A stretch of DNA of 64,000 bases, from NCBI RefSeq assembly GCF_001902635.1, contig NZ_MJAO01000012.1, forward strand, positions 62,001 through 126,000, written 5' to 3'. The position numbers and the translations under genes were made by a program. The notes beneath the pieces were generated by a model, which did no database searches, had not been told where the DNA came from, and saw only the letters and a program-made list of their open reading frames with translations. Source of the DNA: Serratia marcescens (GTDB lineage Bacteria > Pseudomonadota > Gammaproteobacteria > Enterobacterales > Enterobacteriaceae). Below, in pieces: positions 56,633-64,000 of the stretch. Each line of letters starts with the position of its first letter. Position 1 is the stretch's first letter.

Positions 56633-58669
56633 ATGTTGAAAACTATCAGGCTGGCTTGCGCTTGCCTGTTCATGCTGTGGCTGCCTGCCTTGCAGGCGGC
56701 GGACAGCGGCTGGCTGCAAACTCCGGCCAACGATCATGCCAAGGTGCGGCTGCGCGCCGATACGTCACAGCCGGGGGAGACCCGCCTGCTGCTGTCGGTC
56801 GAGCTGCAAAAGGGCTGGAAAACCTACTGGCGTTCGCCGGGCGAAGGCGGCATTGCGCCGGCTATCGTTTGGCAGGGCAACCCGCCGCCGGCGACCTGGC
56901 ACTGGCCGACGCCGCAGCGTTTCGAGGTGGCCGGCATTTCCACCCAGGGCTATCACGATCGGGTCACGCTGCCGATCGTGATGCCAGGTCAGGTATCCAC
57001 CCCGCTGGCGGGCACCCTGACGCTGTCCACCTGCAGCAACGTCTGCATTCTGACCGACTACCCGTTCAGCCTGGATCTGACGACGCCGAACGATCCGCAG
57101 TTTAACCACGACTTCGCGCAGGCGATGGGCCAGGTGCCGATCGCCGCCGGGTTGGCGGAGAGCGTCAAGGCCGGGTACCGCAGCGGCGAGCTGCAGATCT
57201 TCGCCGAACGCGCCGCCGGCTGGCAACAGCCTGCGCTGTTCTTCGATACGCTGGCGGATGCCGATCTCGGTAAACCGCAGGTCGCGACCGACGGCGCTCA
57301 GCTGTTGGCGCGAGTGCCGGTCAGCGATGGCTGGGGCGACGCGGCACCGGATCTGCGCGGCAAAACGCTGACGCTGGTGATTGACGACGGCGGCATGGCG
57401 CAGCAGATTACGTTACCCATTGGCGATCCGCTGGCCGCGCCTGCCGGTGCGGCATTCCCGTTATGGCAGGCGGTGCTGATGGCGCTGGCGGGCGGGTTGA
57501 TCCTCAACCTGATGCCGTGCGTGCTGCCGGTGCTGGGCATCAAACTCGGTTCCATCCTGCAGGTGGAGCGGCGCGACCGGCGCAGCGTACGGCTGCAGTT
57601 CCTGGCGTCGTCGCTGGGTATCGTCACCTCGTTTATGGCGCTGGCATTACTGATGACGCTGCTGCGGCTCGGCAACCATGCGCTCGGCTGGGGCATTCAG
57701 TTCCAGAATCCGTGGTTTATCGGCTTTATGGTGCTGGTGACGCTGCTGTTCAGTGCCAACCTGTTTGGCCTGTTCCATCTGCGCCTCTCGTCCGATCTGA
57801 ATACGTCGCTGGCGACCCATAACGGGCGCGGTCTGAGCGGCCATTTCTGGCAGGGGGCGTTCGCCACGTTGTTGGCGACACCGTGCTCGGCGCCGTTTCT
57901 CGGTACGGCGGTGGCCTTCGCGCTGGCGGCGTCGCTGCCGGTACTGTGGGGCATGTTTATCGCACTCGGTATCGGCATGAGCTTGCCGTGGCTGCTGATC
58001 GCCGCCTGGCCATCGCTGGCGCTGCGGTTGCCGCGCCCCGGCCGCTGGATGAATACCGTCAAGCTGGCGATGGGGCTGCTGATGCTGGCGTCGTCGCTGT
58101 GGCTGCTGAGCCTGCTGAGCAATCATATCGGCGTGCAGGCCACGCTGTGGCTGGGGGCGTTGGCGCTGCTGGCGTTGTTGCTGGCGGTGTGGCGCCAACA
58201 GGGCACACGGTTGGCGGCCAAGCTGGCGGCGGGCATTTTGGTGCTGGCGGGCGTGGCCTTGCTGGCCGGATCGCTGACCGCCAGCCTGTGGCGCCAGCCG
58301 TTGCAGGATCGGGTGCAGTGGCAGCCGTTGAGCGAACAGGCGATTACCGAGGCGCTGGCCCAGCATAAGCGGGTGTTCGTCGACGTGACTGCCGACTGGT
58401 GCGTGACCTGTAAAGCCAACAAATTCAATGTGCTGCTGCGCGATGACGTACAGCGCGCGCTGAGCGCCGGCGACGTAGTTGCGCTGCGCGGCGACTGGAG
58501 CCGCCCGTCGGCCGACATCAGCGCCTTTCTGCAAAAGCGCGGCAGCGTCGCCGTGCCTTTCAACCAAATCTATGGCCCCGGCCGCCCGGACGGCGAGGTG
58601 TTATCCCCGCTGTTGACCCGTGACGCCGTGCTGCAAACGCTTTCCCATGCCAAAGGAACCGAACAATGA
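56633..58669 (+). CDS. scsB: Membrane thiol:disulfide interchange protein ScsB (DsbD family)
   Basis: 678 residues with signal peptide, an N-terminal periplasmic domain, an eight-helix CcdA-like membrane core (LMPCVLPVLGIKLG; TLLATPCSAPFLGTA) and a C-terminal thioredoxin domain (VDVTADWCVTCKANKFNVLL). It passes electrons from cytosolic thioredoxin to ScsC. The stop overlaps scsC by four bases. Confidence 0.93.
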   Translation: MLKTIRLACACLFMLWLPALQAADSGWLQTPANDHAKVRLRADTSQPGETRLLLSVELQKGWKTYWRSPGEGGIAPAIVWQGNPPPATWHWPTPQRFEVAGISTQGYHDRVTLPIVMPGQVSTPLAGTLTLSTCSNVCILTDYPFSLDLTTPNDPQFNHDFAQAMGQVPIAAGLAESVKAGYRSGELQIFAERAAGWQQPALFFDTLADADLGKPQVATDGAQLLARVPVSDGWGDAAPDLRGKTLTLVIDDGGMAQQITLPIGDPLAAPAGAAFPLWQAVLMALAGGLILNLMPCVLPVLGIKLGSILQVERRDRRSVRLQFLASSLGIVTSFMALALLMTLLRLGNHALGWGIQFQNPWFIGFMVLVTLLFSANLFGLFHLRLSSDLNTSLATHNGRGLSGHFWQGAFATLLATPCSAPFLGTAVAFALAASLPVLWGMFIALGIGMSLPWLLIAAWPSLALRLPRPGRWMNTVKLAMGLLMLASSLWLLSLLSNHIGVQATLWLGALALLALLLAVWRQQGTRLAAKLAAGILVLAGVALLAGSLTASLWRQPLQDRVQWQPLSEQAITEALAQHKRVFVDVTADWCVTCKANKFNVLLRDDVQRALSAGDVVALRGDWSRPSADISAFLQKRGSVAVPFNQIYGPGRPDGEVLSPLLTRDAVLQTLSHAKGTEQ

Positions 58670-59382
58670 AAAAACTACTGATTTTACTGATGATTATCGC
58701 CTCCCCTGTGTGGGCCGCCGAGCCTTTCACCCCGGCGCAAGAGGCGCGTATCAAAGAGATGATCCGCGAAACGCTGGTGTCCAACCCGGACATTCTGGCG
58801 CAGGCGGTAGACGCCTGGCAGCAGCAAACCGCCGGCCAGCAAATCAGCCAGGCTATCAAGCAGAACGCCAAAACGCTGTACCAGGATCCGGCCAGCCCGC
58901 GCTTGGGCGCCGCCAACGCCAAACTGATGCTGGTGACTTTTACCGATTATAACTGCCCGTACTGCAAGCGTTTTGACCCGATGCTGGAGAAGATCGTCAA
59001 GCAATACCCGGACGTGGCGCTGGTGGTGAAACTGCTGCCGTTCAAGGGCGAAAGCTCGGTCAGTTCGGCGCGCGTGGCGCTCACCACCTGGCAACAGCAC
59101 CCTGATCAGTTCTGGGTGTTGCACCAGCGGCTGATGGCGAAAAAAGGTTTCCACGACAATGCCAGCATCGCTGCCGCGCAAGAGAAAACCGGCGTCAAGG
59201 CGGTGGCGCCCAGCGAACAGAGCATGACCACGCTGCGCACCAATATGGAATTGGCGGAACAATTGGGGGTGCAGGGGACGCCGGCGACGCTGATCGGCGA
59301 TCAGATGCTGCCGGGGGCGGTATCGTATGAAGAGCTGGAAGCGATGGTGAAACAGCAGCTGGCGAAGGCCAAAAATGGCTAA
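58666..59382 (+). CDS. scsC: Periplasmic thiol oxidoreductase ScsC (DsbA/DsbC-like)
   Basis: 238 residues, signal peptide ending PVWAA. N-terminal helices (oligomerisation region in related Proteus ScsC), then a DsbA fold with redox motif FTDYNCPYCKRFDPML and cis-Pro in GVQGTPATLIG. It is kept reduced by ScsB and protects periplasmic thiols under copper stress. Confidence 0.93.
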   Translation: MKKLLILLMIIASPVWAAEPFTPAQEARIKEMIRETLVSNPDILAQAVDAWQQQTAGQQISQAIKQNAKTLYQDPASPRLGAANAKLMLVTFTDYNCPYCKRFDPMLEKIVKQYPDVALVVKLLPFKGESSVSSARVALTTWQQHPDQFWVLHQRLMAKKGFHDNASIAAAQEKTGVKAVAPSEQSMTTLRTNMELAEQLGVQGTPATLIGDQMLPGAVSYEELEAMVKQQLAKAKNG

Positions 59383-59875
59383 GCTCAAGCGCTGGGGGCG
59401 CGAGTTGTTGCTGCTGGCGCTGATCGTACTGGCAGTGGTGACGGTGATGGATTGGCTGAACGCGCCGCAGGCGCCGCCGGCCTTCGATGCTCAGGCGCTG
59501 ACCACGCTGGACGGCGAGCGCGTGTCGTTGGCGCAGCTCAGCCATGAGCGACCGCTGCTGGTTTACTTCTGGGCCAGCTGGTGCGGCGTCTGCCGTTTTA
59601 CCACGCCGGACGTCGCCCGCTTGCAGGCGGAGGGGGGCAACGTGCTGACCGTCGCGCTGCGTTCGGGCGACGATGCCCAGGTGGAGCAATGGCTGGCGCG
59701 TAAACGGCTGGCGTTGCCGGTGGTCAACGATCCGGCCGGCGTGCTGTCGGCGCAGTGGCAGATTGGCGTGACGCCGACCTTCGTGGTGGTCTCGCAGGGC
59801 AAGGTGGTGCAAAGCACCACCGGCTGGACCAGCTACTGGGGGATGAAGCTGCGGCTGTGGTGGGCCGCCCTCTAA
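59375..59875 (+). CDS. scsD: Membrane-anchored thioredoxin-like protein ScsD
   Basis: 166 residues with an N-terminal membrane anchor and a TlpA-like thioredoxin domain with active site FWASWCGVCRFTTPDVARLQ. Overlaps scsC by eight bases. It is the last gene of scsABCD; its stop overlaps the convergent MocR gene. Confidence 0.92.
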   Translation: MAKLKRWGRELLLLALIVLAVVTVMDWLNAPQAPPAFDAQALTTLDGERVSLAQLSHERPLLVYFWASWCGVCRFTTPDVARLQAEGGNVLTVALRSGDDAQVEQWLARKRLALPVVNDPAGVLSAQWQIGVTPTFVVVSQGKVVQSTTGWTSYWGMKLRLWWAAL

Positions 59876-61338
59876 CCGGCATTTTTTTCCGTCATCACTT
59901 CCTCAATCGCCCGGCACAGCCGGGCGACACCTTCTTCAATCTGCGGCGGCGAGTTGGCGGCGAAATTCAGCCGCAGGCTGTGCGCGCCCAGGTGTTCCTG
60001 CGCATAAAAGCACTCGCCGCGTGCGAAGGTCACTCCGTATCGCCAGGCGACCGGCATCAGCTCGGCGGTGGTCACCGCCGCCGGCAGCGTCAGCCAGATA
60101 AACAAGCCTCCCTGCGGCGTTTCGAAGCGGCACCCCGGCGGCAAGCGCCGTTGCAAGGCATCAATCATCACCTCCAGATGGCGGCGGTAGACGCGCCCGG
60201 CGCGCCGCAGCTGTTTGTCATAACGGCCGACGGTGACGAAAGCGTCCAGCGCCCGCTGGATCAGGCTGGAACTGGTGAAGCTGTCGACGTGTTTCAGCCG
60301 CGCGAAACGCTGATAGTGTTCGCTGTCCGCCACCAGATAACCAATGCGCATGCTGGGCAGCAGCATTTTGGAGAAGGTGCTGACGTAGATCACCGCGCCC
60401 GGCTGCGCCAGCGCACGCAGCGACGGCAGCTGTTTGCCCTGGTAACGCAGATCGCCGACGAAATCGTCCTCCAGGATCACCACGCCGGCCTGTTGGGCGA
60501 TCGCCAACAGGCGTCGCCGACGCGCTTCGCTCAGGCAACGGCCGGTCGGGTTGTGGAAATTGGGGATGGTGTAGATCAGTTTAGGGCGGTGGCGCGCCAG
60601 CAGCTCGGGCAGCCGCTCGACCAGCATACCGTGCCGGTCGCCCGGTACGGTGACGATATTGATGCGGTGCTGGCGCAGCAGGCCCAGCGCTTCGGCGTAG
60701 GTCGGCTCTTCGACGATCACCGTATCGCCCGGCGCCAGCAGGCTTTGTACCACCAGGCTGATGGCGTGCTGCGAACCGTTGGTGATCAGCACCTGTTCCG
60801 CCTGCGTGGGGATGCCCTGTGCGCTGAGGATACGGCTCAGCGTATCGCGCAGCGGGTAGTAGCCGCAATATTCGCCGTAGCTGAAGGCCTCTTCCGCGTG
60901 GCGGCTGAGCACCGACAGCAGCACCTTGCGAAATGCCTCCAGCGGAAACACCTTAGGGCTGCCGATGCCGGCGGCGAAGTTGATCAGCCCTTCTGGCAGC
61001 GGGGCGTCGGCATAGCCGTCCAGCCGCGAGGTGAGGGTAGTGAAGCTCTCCAGCGGGAAAGGGGAATCGCTGCTTGGCCGGGCCGGGCGCGCTTGCGCCT
61101 GCGGATGCGCGACATAGGCGCCGCTGCCGCGCCGCTGGCGCAGAAATCCCTTGGCCGCCAGTTCGGCATAGGCGTTATCCACCGTCAGACGGCTGACCGC
61201 CAGTTCGGCCGCCAGCGTGCGCGTCGAGGGCAGCTTGTCGCCGTCGACGAACACGCCGGTGAGGATGGCGCGCCGCAGCGCTTCTTCGATCTGCAAATAC
61301 AGCGGAACGTCTTGCTCGCGATCTAACGGGATATGCAT
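59872..61338 (-). CDS. MocR-family PLP-binding regulator, divergent from EamA gene
   Basis: 488 residues: N-terminal GntR-type HTH (QIEEALRRAILTGVF, STRTLAAELAVSRLTVDNAY) and C-terminal class I aminotransferase-like domain with PLP lysine in STFSKMLLPSMRIGY and YTIPNFHNPTGRC. Likely a PLP- or amine-sensing regulator. It faces an EamA transporter, with GTGGCC-type repeats between. Convergent with scsD. Confidence 0.86.
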   Translation of the reverse strand: MHIPLDREQDVPLYLQIEEALRRAILTGVFVDGDKLPSTRTLAAELAVSRLTVDNAYAELAAKGFLRQRRGSGAYVAHPQAQARPARPSSDSPFPLESFTTLTSRLDGYADAPLPEGLINFAAGIGSPKVFPLEAFRKVLLSVLSRHAEEAFSYGEYCGYYPLRDTLSRILSAQGIPTQAEQVLITNGSQHAISLVVQSLLAPGDTVIVEEPTYAEALGLLRQHRINIVTVPGDRHGMLVERLPELLARHRPKLIYTIPNFHNPTGRCLSEARRRRLLAIAQQAGVVILEDDFVGDLRYQGKQLPSLRALAQPGAVIYVSTFSKMLLPSMRIGYLVADSEHYQRFARLKHVDSFTSSSLIQRALDAFVTVGRYDKQLRRAGRVYRRHLEVMIDALQRRLPPGCRFETPQGGLFIWLTLPAAVTTAELMPVAWRYGVTFARGECFYAQEHLGAHSLRLNFAANSPPQIEEGVARLCRAIEEVMTEKNAG

Positions 61339-61405
61339 GCGAAATTGGCCCGGTTATGGAGAGAGATTTTTACTATACCCCATGTAAACAGGGCTTCAAG
61401 CGCAG

Positions 61406-61459
61406 AAAAGTGGCCTGCATGACAACGCCGCAAAGTGGCTATAGTGAGAAAAAATGGCC
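61406..61459. promoter_or_regulatory. GTGGCC-type direct repeats between MocR and EamA genes
   Basis: AAAAGTGGCC (61406-61415), CAAAGTGGCT (61431-61440) and AAAATGGCC (61451-61459). Periods are 25 and about 19 bases, so they are not evenly spaced. A likely MocR operator region. Confidence 0.5.
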
Positions 61460-61510
61460 GCGTTACACTGTGTGCCTGAGCATGTTTGTCGCCATTTTCC
61501 CGAGGATCCC

Positions 61511-62506
61511 ATGTCATTACCGTCAGGCGTTTCCGCCCGGCCGGCGCTGCCCGGTGCGCGTCTTTTTCAGGGCAGCAGTCAGGGTTACGTCATCGCCATT
61601 ATCAGCGCCATGCTGCTGGCCTTTACCGCCATCATCATCCGCGCGCTGACCGAGTACTATCAGCTGCCGACCTTCGTGCTGGCGTTCTGGCGCGCGGCGC
61701 TGGTGGCGCTGGTGCTGTTGCCGCTGCTGTTGCTGGTGAAACCGCAGTGGGCGCGTTTGCGCCGTGAACAGGTGGTGTTCTACGCGCTTTACGGGCTGCT
61801 GCTGGCGCTGTTCAACAGCCTGTGGACGCTGTCGGTGGCGCTGAACGGCGCGTCGGTGGCGACCATTCTGTCCTACTGTTCGGTGGGCTTTACCGTGTTC
61901 CTCGGCTGGGTGATGTACAGCGAACGTCTGGCGCTGCGCCAATTGCTGGTGATCGCCATCAGCCTGGGCGGCTGCTTCCTGGTCAGCAACGGCGACAGCA
62001 TGGGGAACAGCCACTTCGATCTGCTGGGGCTGCTGGTGGGGATGCTGTCGGGTATCGGCTACACCCTGTATACCCTCGGTGGGCGGGTGGCCAGCGAACG
62101 CGGTTATCCGGTGTGGAACACCATTCTGTACGTGTTCGGTTTTTCGGCGCTGTACCAGCTGGTATTCAACGCGGCGCTGACGGCGTTCCCGCTGGCGGCG
62201 TTCCACGGCATGGCCGGCGATCTGTGGTTCCTGTCGCATGGCGCGCAGGGCATCCAGTGGAGCGGCTGGTTGTTGCTGCTGGCGCTGGCCGCCGGGCCGA
62301 CGCTGCTGGGCTTCGGGTTGTATAACATCAGCCTGAAAACGCTGCCGCTGGCGGTGGCCAACCTGATCCTGTCGCTGGAGCTGGTGTTCACCGCGGTGAT
62401 CGCCTATTTCCTGCTGGGGGAGAACATGAATCAGCTGCAGCTGCTGGGCAGCGCACTGGTGATGGGCGGGGTTCTGCTGTTGAAAAGCAAGACTACCGAG
62501 GCGTGA
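61511..62506 (+). CDS. EamA/DMT-family transporter
   Basis: 331-residue inner-membrane protein with ten predicted helices in two EamA repeats (AMLLAFTAIIIRALTEYYQL; second half LGFGLYNISLKTLPLAVANL and LELVFTAVIAYFLLGE). These export amino acids or other metabolites. ATG 61511 has GAGG five bases upstream; the longer frame start lies inside the MocR operator repeats. Target of the divergent MocR regulator by position. Confidence 0.84.
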   Translation: MSLPSGVSARPALPGARLFQGSSQGYVIAIISAMLLAFTAIIIRALTEYYQLPTFVLAFWRAALVALVLLPLLLLVKPQWARLRREQVVFYALYGLLLALFNSLWTLSVALNGASVATILSYCSVGFTVFLGWVMYSERLALRQLLVIAISLGGCFLVSNGDSMGNSHFDLLGLLVGMLSGIGYTLYTLGGRVASERGYPVWNTILYVFGFSALYQLVFNAALTAFPLAAFHGMAGDLWFLSHGAQGIQWSGWLLLLALAAGPTLLGFGLYNISLKTLPLAVANLILSLELVFTAVIAYFLLGENMNQLQLLGSALVMGGVLLLKSKTTEA

Positions 62507-62662
62507 TCGGCTACCATTGCGCCTTGCAAAAGAGGCGGTAATGATGAATAACCCGAGATTGAAACGAGCGCTTATCGCTTGATCGGCCGTGTTGAGTGAA
62601 CGACAACACGGCCACAGACACTCCGTTCCGTGGCTTTTATTCCCGTGACAAGAGAATACGCC

Positions 62663-63292
62663 ATGTCCGAAAAACACTGGTCCAAAACCGAACTGCTGCA
62701 TCAGACGGTGACCAACCCGAATATTATCGTCAAAGGCACCCACAGCTACTACAGCGACTGCTGGGATAACGGCTTCGAACGCTCGGTGGTGCGCTACCTG
62801 CACGGCGACGCGGTCAGCCGGCAGTGGCAGCCGTTGGGTGAAATAGACCGCTTGCTGATCGGTGACTACGTCTGCATCGCGGCCGAAGCGGTGATCCTGA
62901 TGGGCGGTAACCACACCCATCGCATCGACTGGCTGAGCCTGTACCCGTTTATGGCGACCATCAAACAGGCGTACTTGCCCAAAGGCGATACCCGGCTGGG
63001 CGACGGTTGCTGGATCGGCATGCGGGCGATGTTGATGCCGGGGGTATCGATAGGCGAGGGTGCGATCGTCGCCGCCGGCAGCGTGGTGACCGGCGATGTC
63101 GAACCTTACGCCATCGTCGGCGGTAATCCGGCGAAGTTTATCCGTTGGCGGTTCACGCCGGAAACCATCGCGCGGTTGCTTGCTTTGCGCCTCTATGACT
63201 TGTCCGAGGCGGACTTTGCGGTGATTCAGCCCCTGCTCGCCGATGACGATATCGATGCGTTGGAAAGGGGAATTGCGGCCTTGCGCCGTTAA
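62663..63292 (+). CDS. CatB/Vat-like O-acetyltransferase
   Basis: 209 residues of the left-handed beta-helix xenobiotic acetyltransferase family. It resembles CatB and Vat proteins: GTHSYYSDCWDNGFERSVVR, MGGNHTHRIDWLSLYPF (catalytic His), GDGCWIGMRAMLMPGVSIGE, and EPYAIVGGNPAKFIRWRF. Substrate may be chloramphenicol, streptogramin A or an unknown compound. ATG 62663 is chosen for the family start; the first ATG of the frame, at 62630, adds 11 residues. Confidence 0.8.
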   Translation: MSEKHWSKTELLHQTVTNPNIIVKGTHSYYSDCWDNGFERSVVRYLHGDAVSRQWQPLGEIDRLLIGDYVCIAAEAVILMGGNHTHRIDWLSLYPFMATIKQAYLPKGDTRLGDGCWIGMRAMLMPGVSIGEGAIVAAGSVVTGDVEPYAIVGGNPAKFIRWRFTPETIARLLALRLYDLSEADFAVIQPLLADDDIDALERGIAALRR

Positions 63293-63298
63293 ACACAA

Positions 63299-63327
63299 CG
63301 GGCGGGAAATCCCCGCCCGTTTCGTTT
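63299..63327 (+). terminator. Terminator of the CatB-like gene
   Basis: CGGGCGGG (63299-63306) pairs with CCCGCCCG (63312-63319), followed by TTTCGTTTT. It lies between convergent genes and touches the stop of the TctA gene. Confidence 0.78.
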
Positions 63328-64000
63328 TACTCGGCCTTGGCCGCCGTCGCCGGTTGGCGGCGTTTGCGCATCAGGCGCAGCAGCGGTGGCAGCGCCAGCA
63401 CCGCTACCGCCAAAACCAGCAGCGTTTGCGCGATGCTGCTGCTCCACAGGATGCCGAATTCGCCATTGCTGATCGACAGCGCACGGCGCAGGTTTTGCTC
63501 CAGCATCTCACCCAGCACGAAGCCCAGAATCAGCGGCGACATCGGGAAATGCATTTTCCGCAGGATATAACCGAATACCCCCAACCCGACCATCAGCAGC
63601 AGATCGAAGGTGGTGCTGTGCACCGCATAAACCCCCACCGCTGAAACCGCGGCGATCGCCGGCACCAGGAACCACAGCGGAATGGTCAGCATGCGGGTGA
63701 ACAGGCCGACCAGCGGCAGGTTCATGATCAGCAAGATGACGTTGGCGATCAGCAGTGCGGCGATCAGCCCCCAGACGATATCCGGTTGCTCGGTGAACAT
63801 CGCCGGCCCGGGGGTGATGTTGTACAGCGTCAGCGCCCCCATCATCACCGCCGTGGTACCGGAACCCGGCACGCCCAGCGTGAGCATTGGAATGAACGAA
63901 CCGCAGGCCGAAGCGTTGTTGGCCGCTTCCGGCGCCGCTACGCCACGGATGTCGCCTTTGCCGAAGGTGTCGCTGTTGCCGCTGATTTTCTTTTCGGTCA
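63327..64000 (-). CDS. TctA-family tripartite tricarboxylate transporter permease, C-terminal part
   Basis: The frame is open to the window edge; about 224 residues are visible. The TctA signature GDIRGVAAPEAANNASACGS, then FIPMLTLGVPGSGTT, is present, followed by several helices and a basic end. With TctB and a periplasmic TctC this would import tri- or dicarboxylates; those partners are outside the window. Confidence 0.92.
   Translation of the reverse strand, partial: TEKKISGNSDTFGKGDIRGVAAPEAANNASACGSFIPMLTLGVPGSGTTAVMMGALTLYNITPGPAMFTEQPDIVWGLIAALLIANVILLIMNLPLVGLFTRMLTIPLWFLVPAIAAVSAVGVYAVHSTTFDLLLMVGLGVFGYILRKMHFPMSPLILGFVLGEMLEQNLRRALSISNGEFGILWSSSIAQTLLVLAVAVLALPPLLRLMRKRRQPATAAKAE

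Noticed and set aside
61523-63298. 591-residue antisense frame over the EamA and CatB-like genes
   Set aside because: Spans two supported genes and their gap; Gln/Arg/His-rich shadow with no domain.
1-64000. CRISPR arrays, IS elements, rRNA or phage genes
   Set aside because: No regularly spaced repeats, transposase, integrase or rRNA-like sequence seen on either strand.

Overview
The window is a stretch of an enterobacterial chromosome with high GC (roughly 60% by eye) and many long antisense shadow frames. Gene content and order point to Serratia, probably close to S. marcescens; this is inferred from protein similarity and synteny recalled from E. coli, not from a database search. I see no rRNA, IS element, prophage or CRISPR array. 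One tRNA gene is present (tRNA-Arg CCU, argW-like).

Region by region. (1) 0-17.3 kb matches the E. coli mntH-ypeC-yfeO-glk-ypdB-ypdA-alaC-ypdK neighbourhood. Extra genes are inserted: an aldo/keto reductase, indolepyruvate decarboxylase (ipdC), a LysR regulator paired with a PACE efflux pump, an amino-acid racemase, and a YhjX-like MFS transporter. The YhjX-like gene lies beside its expected regulators YpdA/YpdB, and its promoter carries YpdB-like direct repeats. (2) 17.3-24 kb is a looser, partly AT-richer stretch: two microproteins (YpdK and a YmiA-like protein), an orphan HicB, a DUF805 protein, MltB, a porin, two unrecognised small ORFs, a DsdC regulator without its dsdXA targets, and argW. 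(3) 24.4-31.4 kb is a complete System I cytochrome c maturation operon, ccmABCDEFGHI, with CcmH and CcmI as separate proteins. (4) 31.5-47.8 kb follows E. coli almost gene for gene: mlaA, fadL, yfcZ, fadI-fadJ, sixA, smrB, prmB, aroC, mepA, yfcA, epmC, yfcL, mnmC, fabB. FadR-type operators are readable at fadL, fadIJ and fabB, and a FabR-type operator at fabB. (5) 48-55 kb, between fabB and flk, is an inserted block: lipoprotein, apbE, ybiR, pepT, a secreted EEP hydrolase and a MocR regulator divergent from a rhodanese. (6) 56-64 kb holds scsABCD (copper stress and periplasmic thiol chemistry), a second MocR regulator divergent from an EamA transporter, a CatB/Vat-like acetyltransferase and the end of a TctA-family permease.

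Functional themes: fatty-acid uptake, degradation and synthesis under FadR/FabR (fadL, fadIJ, fabB); extracytoplasmic thiol and heme chemistry (ccm, scs); pyruvate sensing (ypdAB with yhjX); and cell-wall or envelope upkeep (mltB, mepA, mlaA). Most genes are ordinary core genes. The best candidates for new biology are the YpdAB/YhjX/DUF2502 cluster, the two MocR-divergent pairs, the microproteins near 17 kb, and the argW-dsdC junction.
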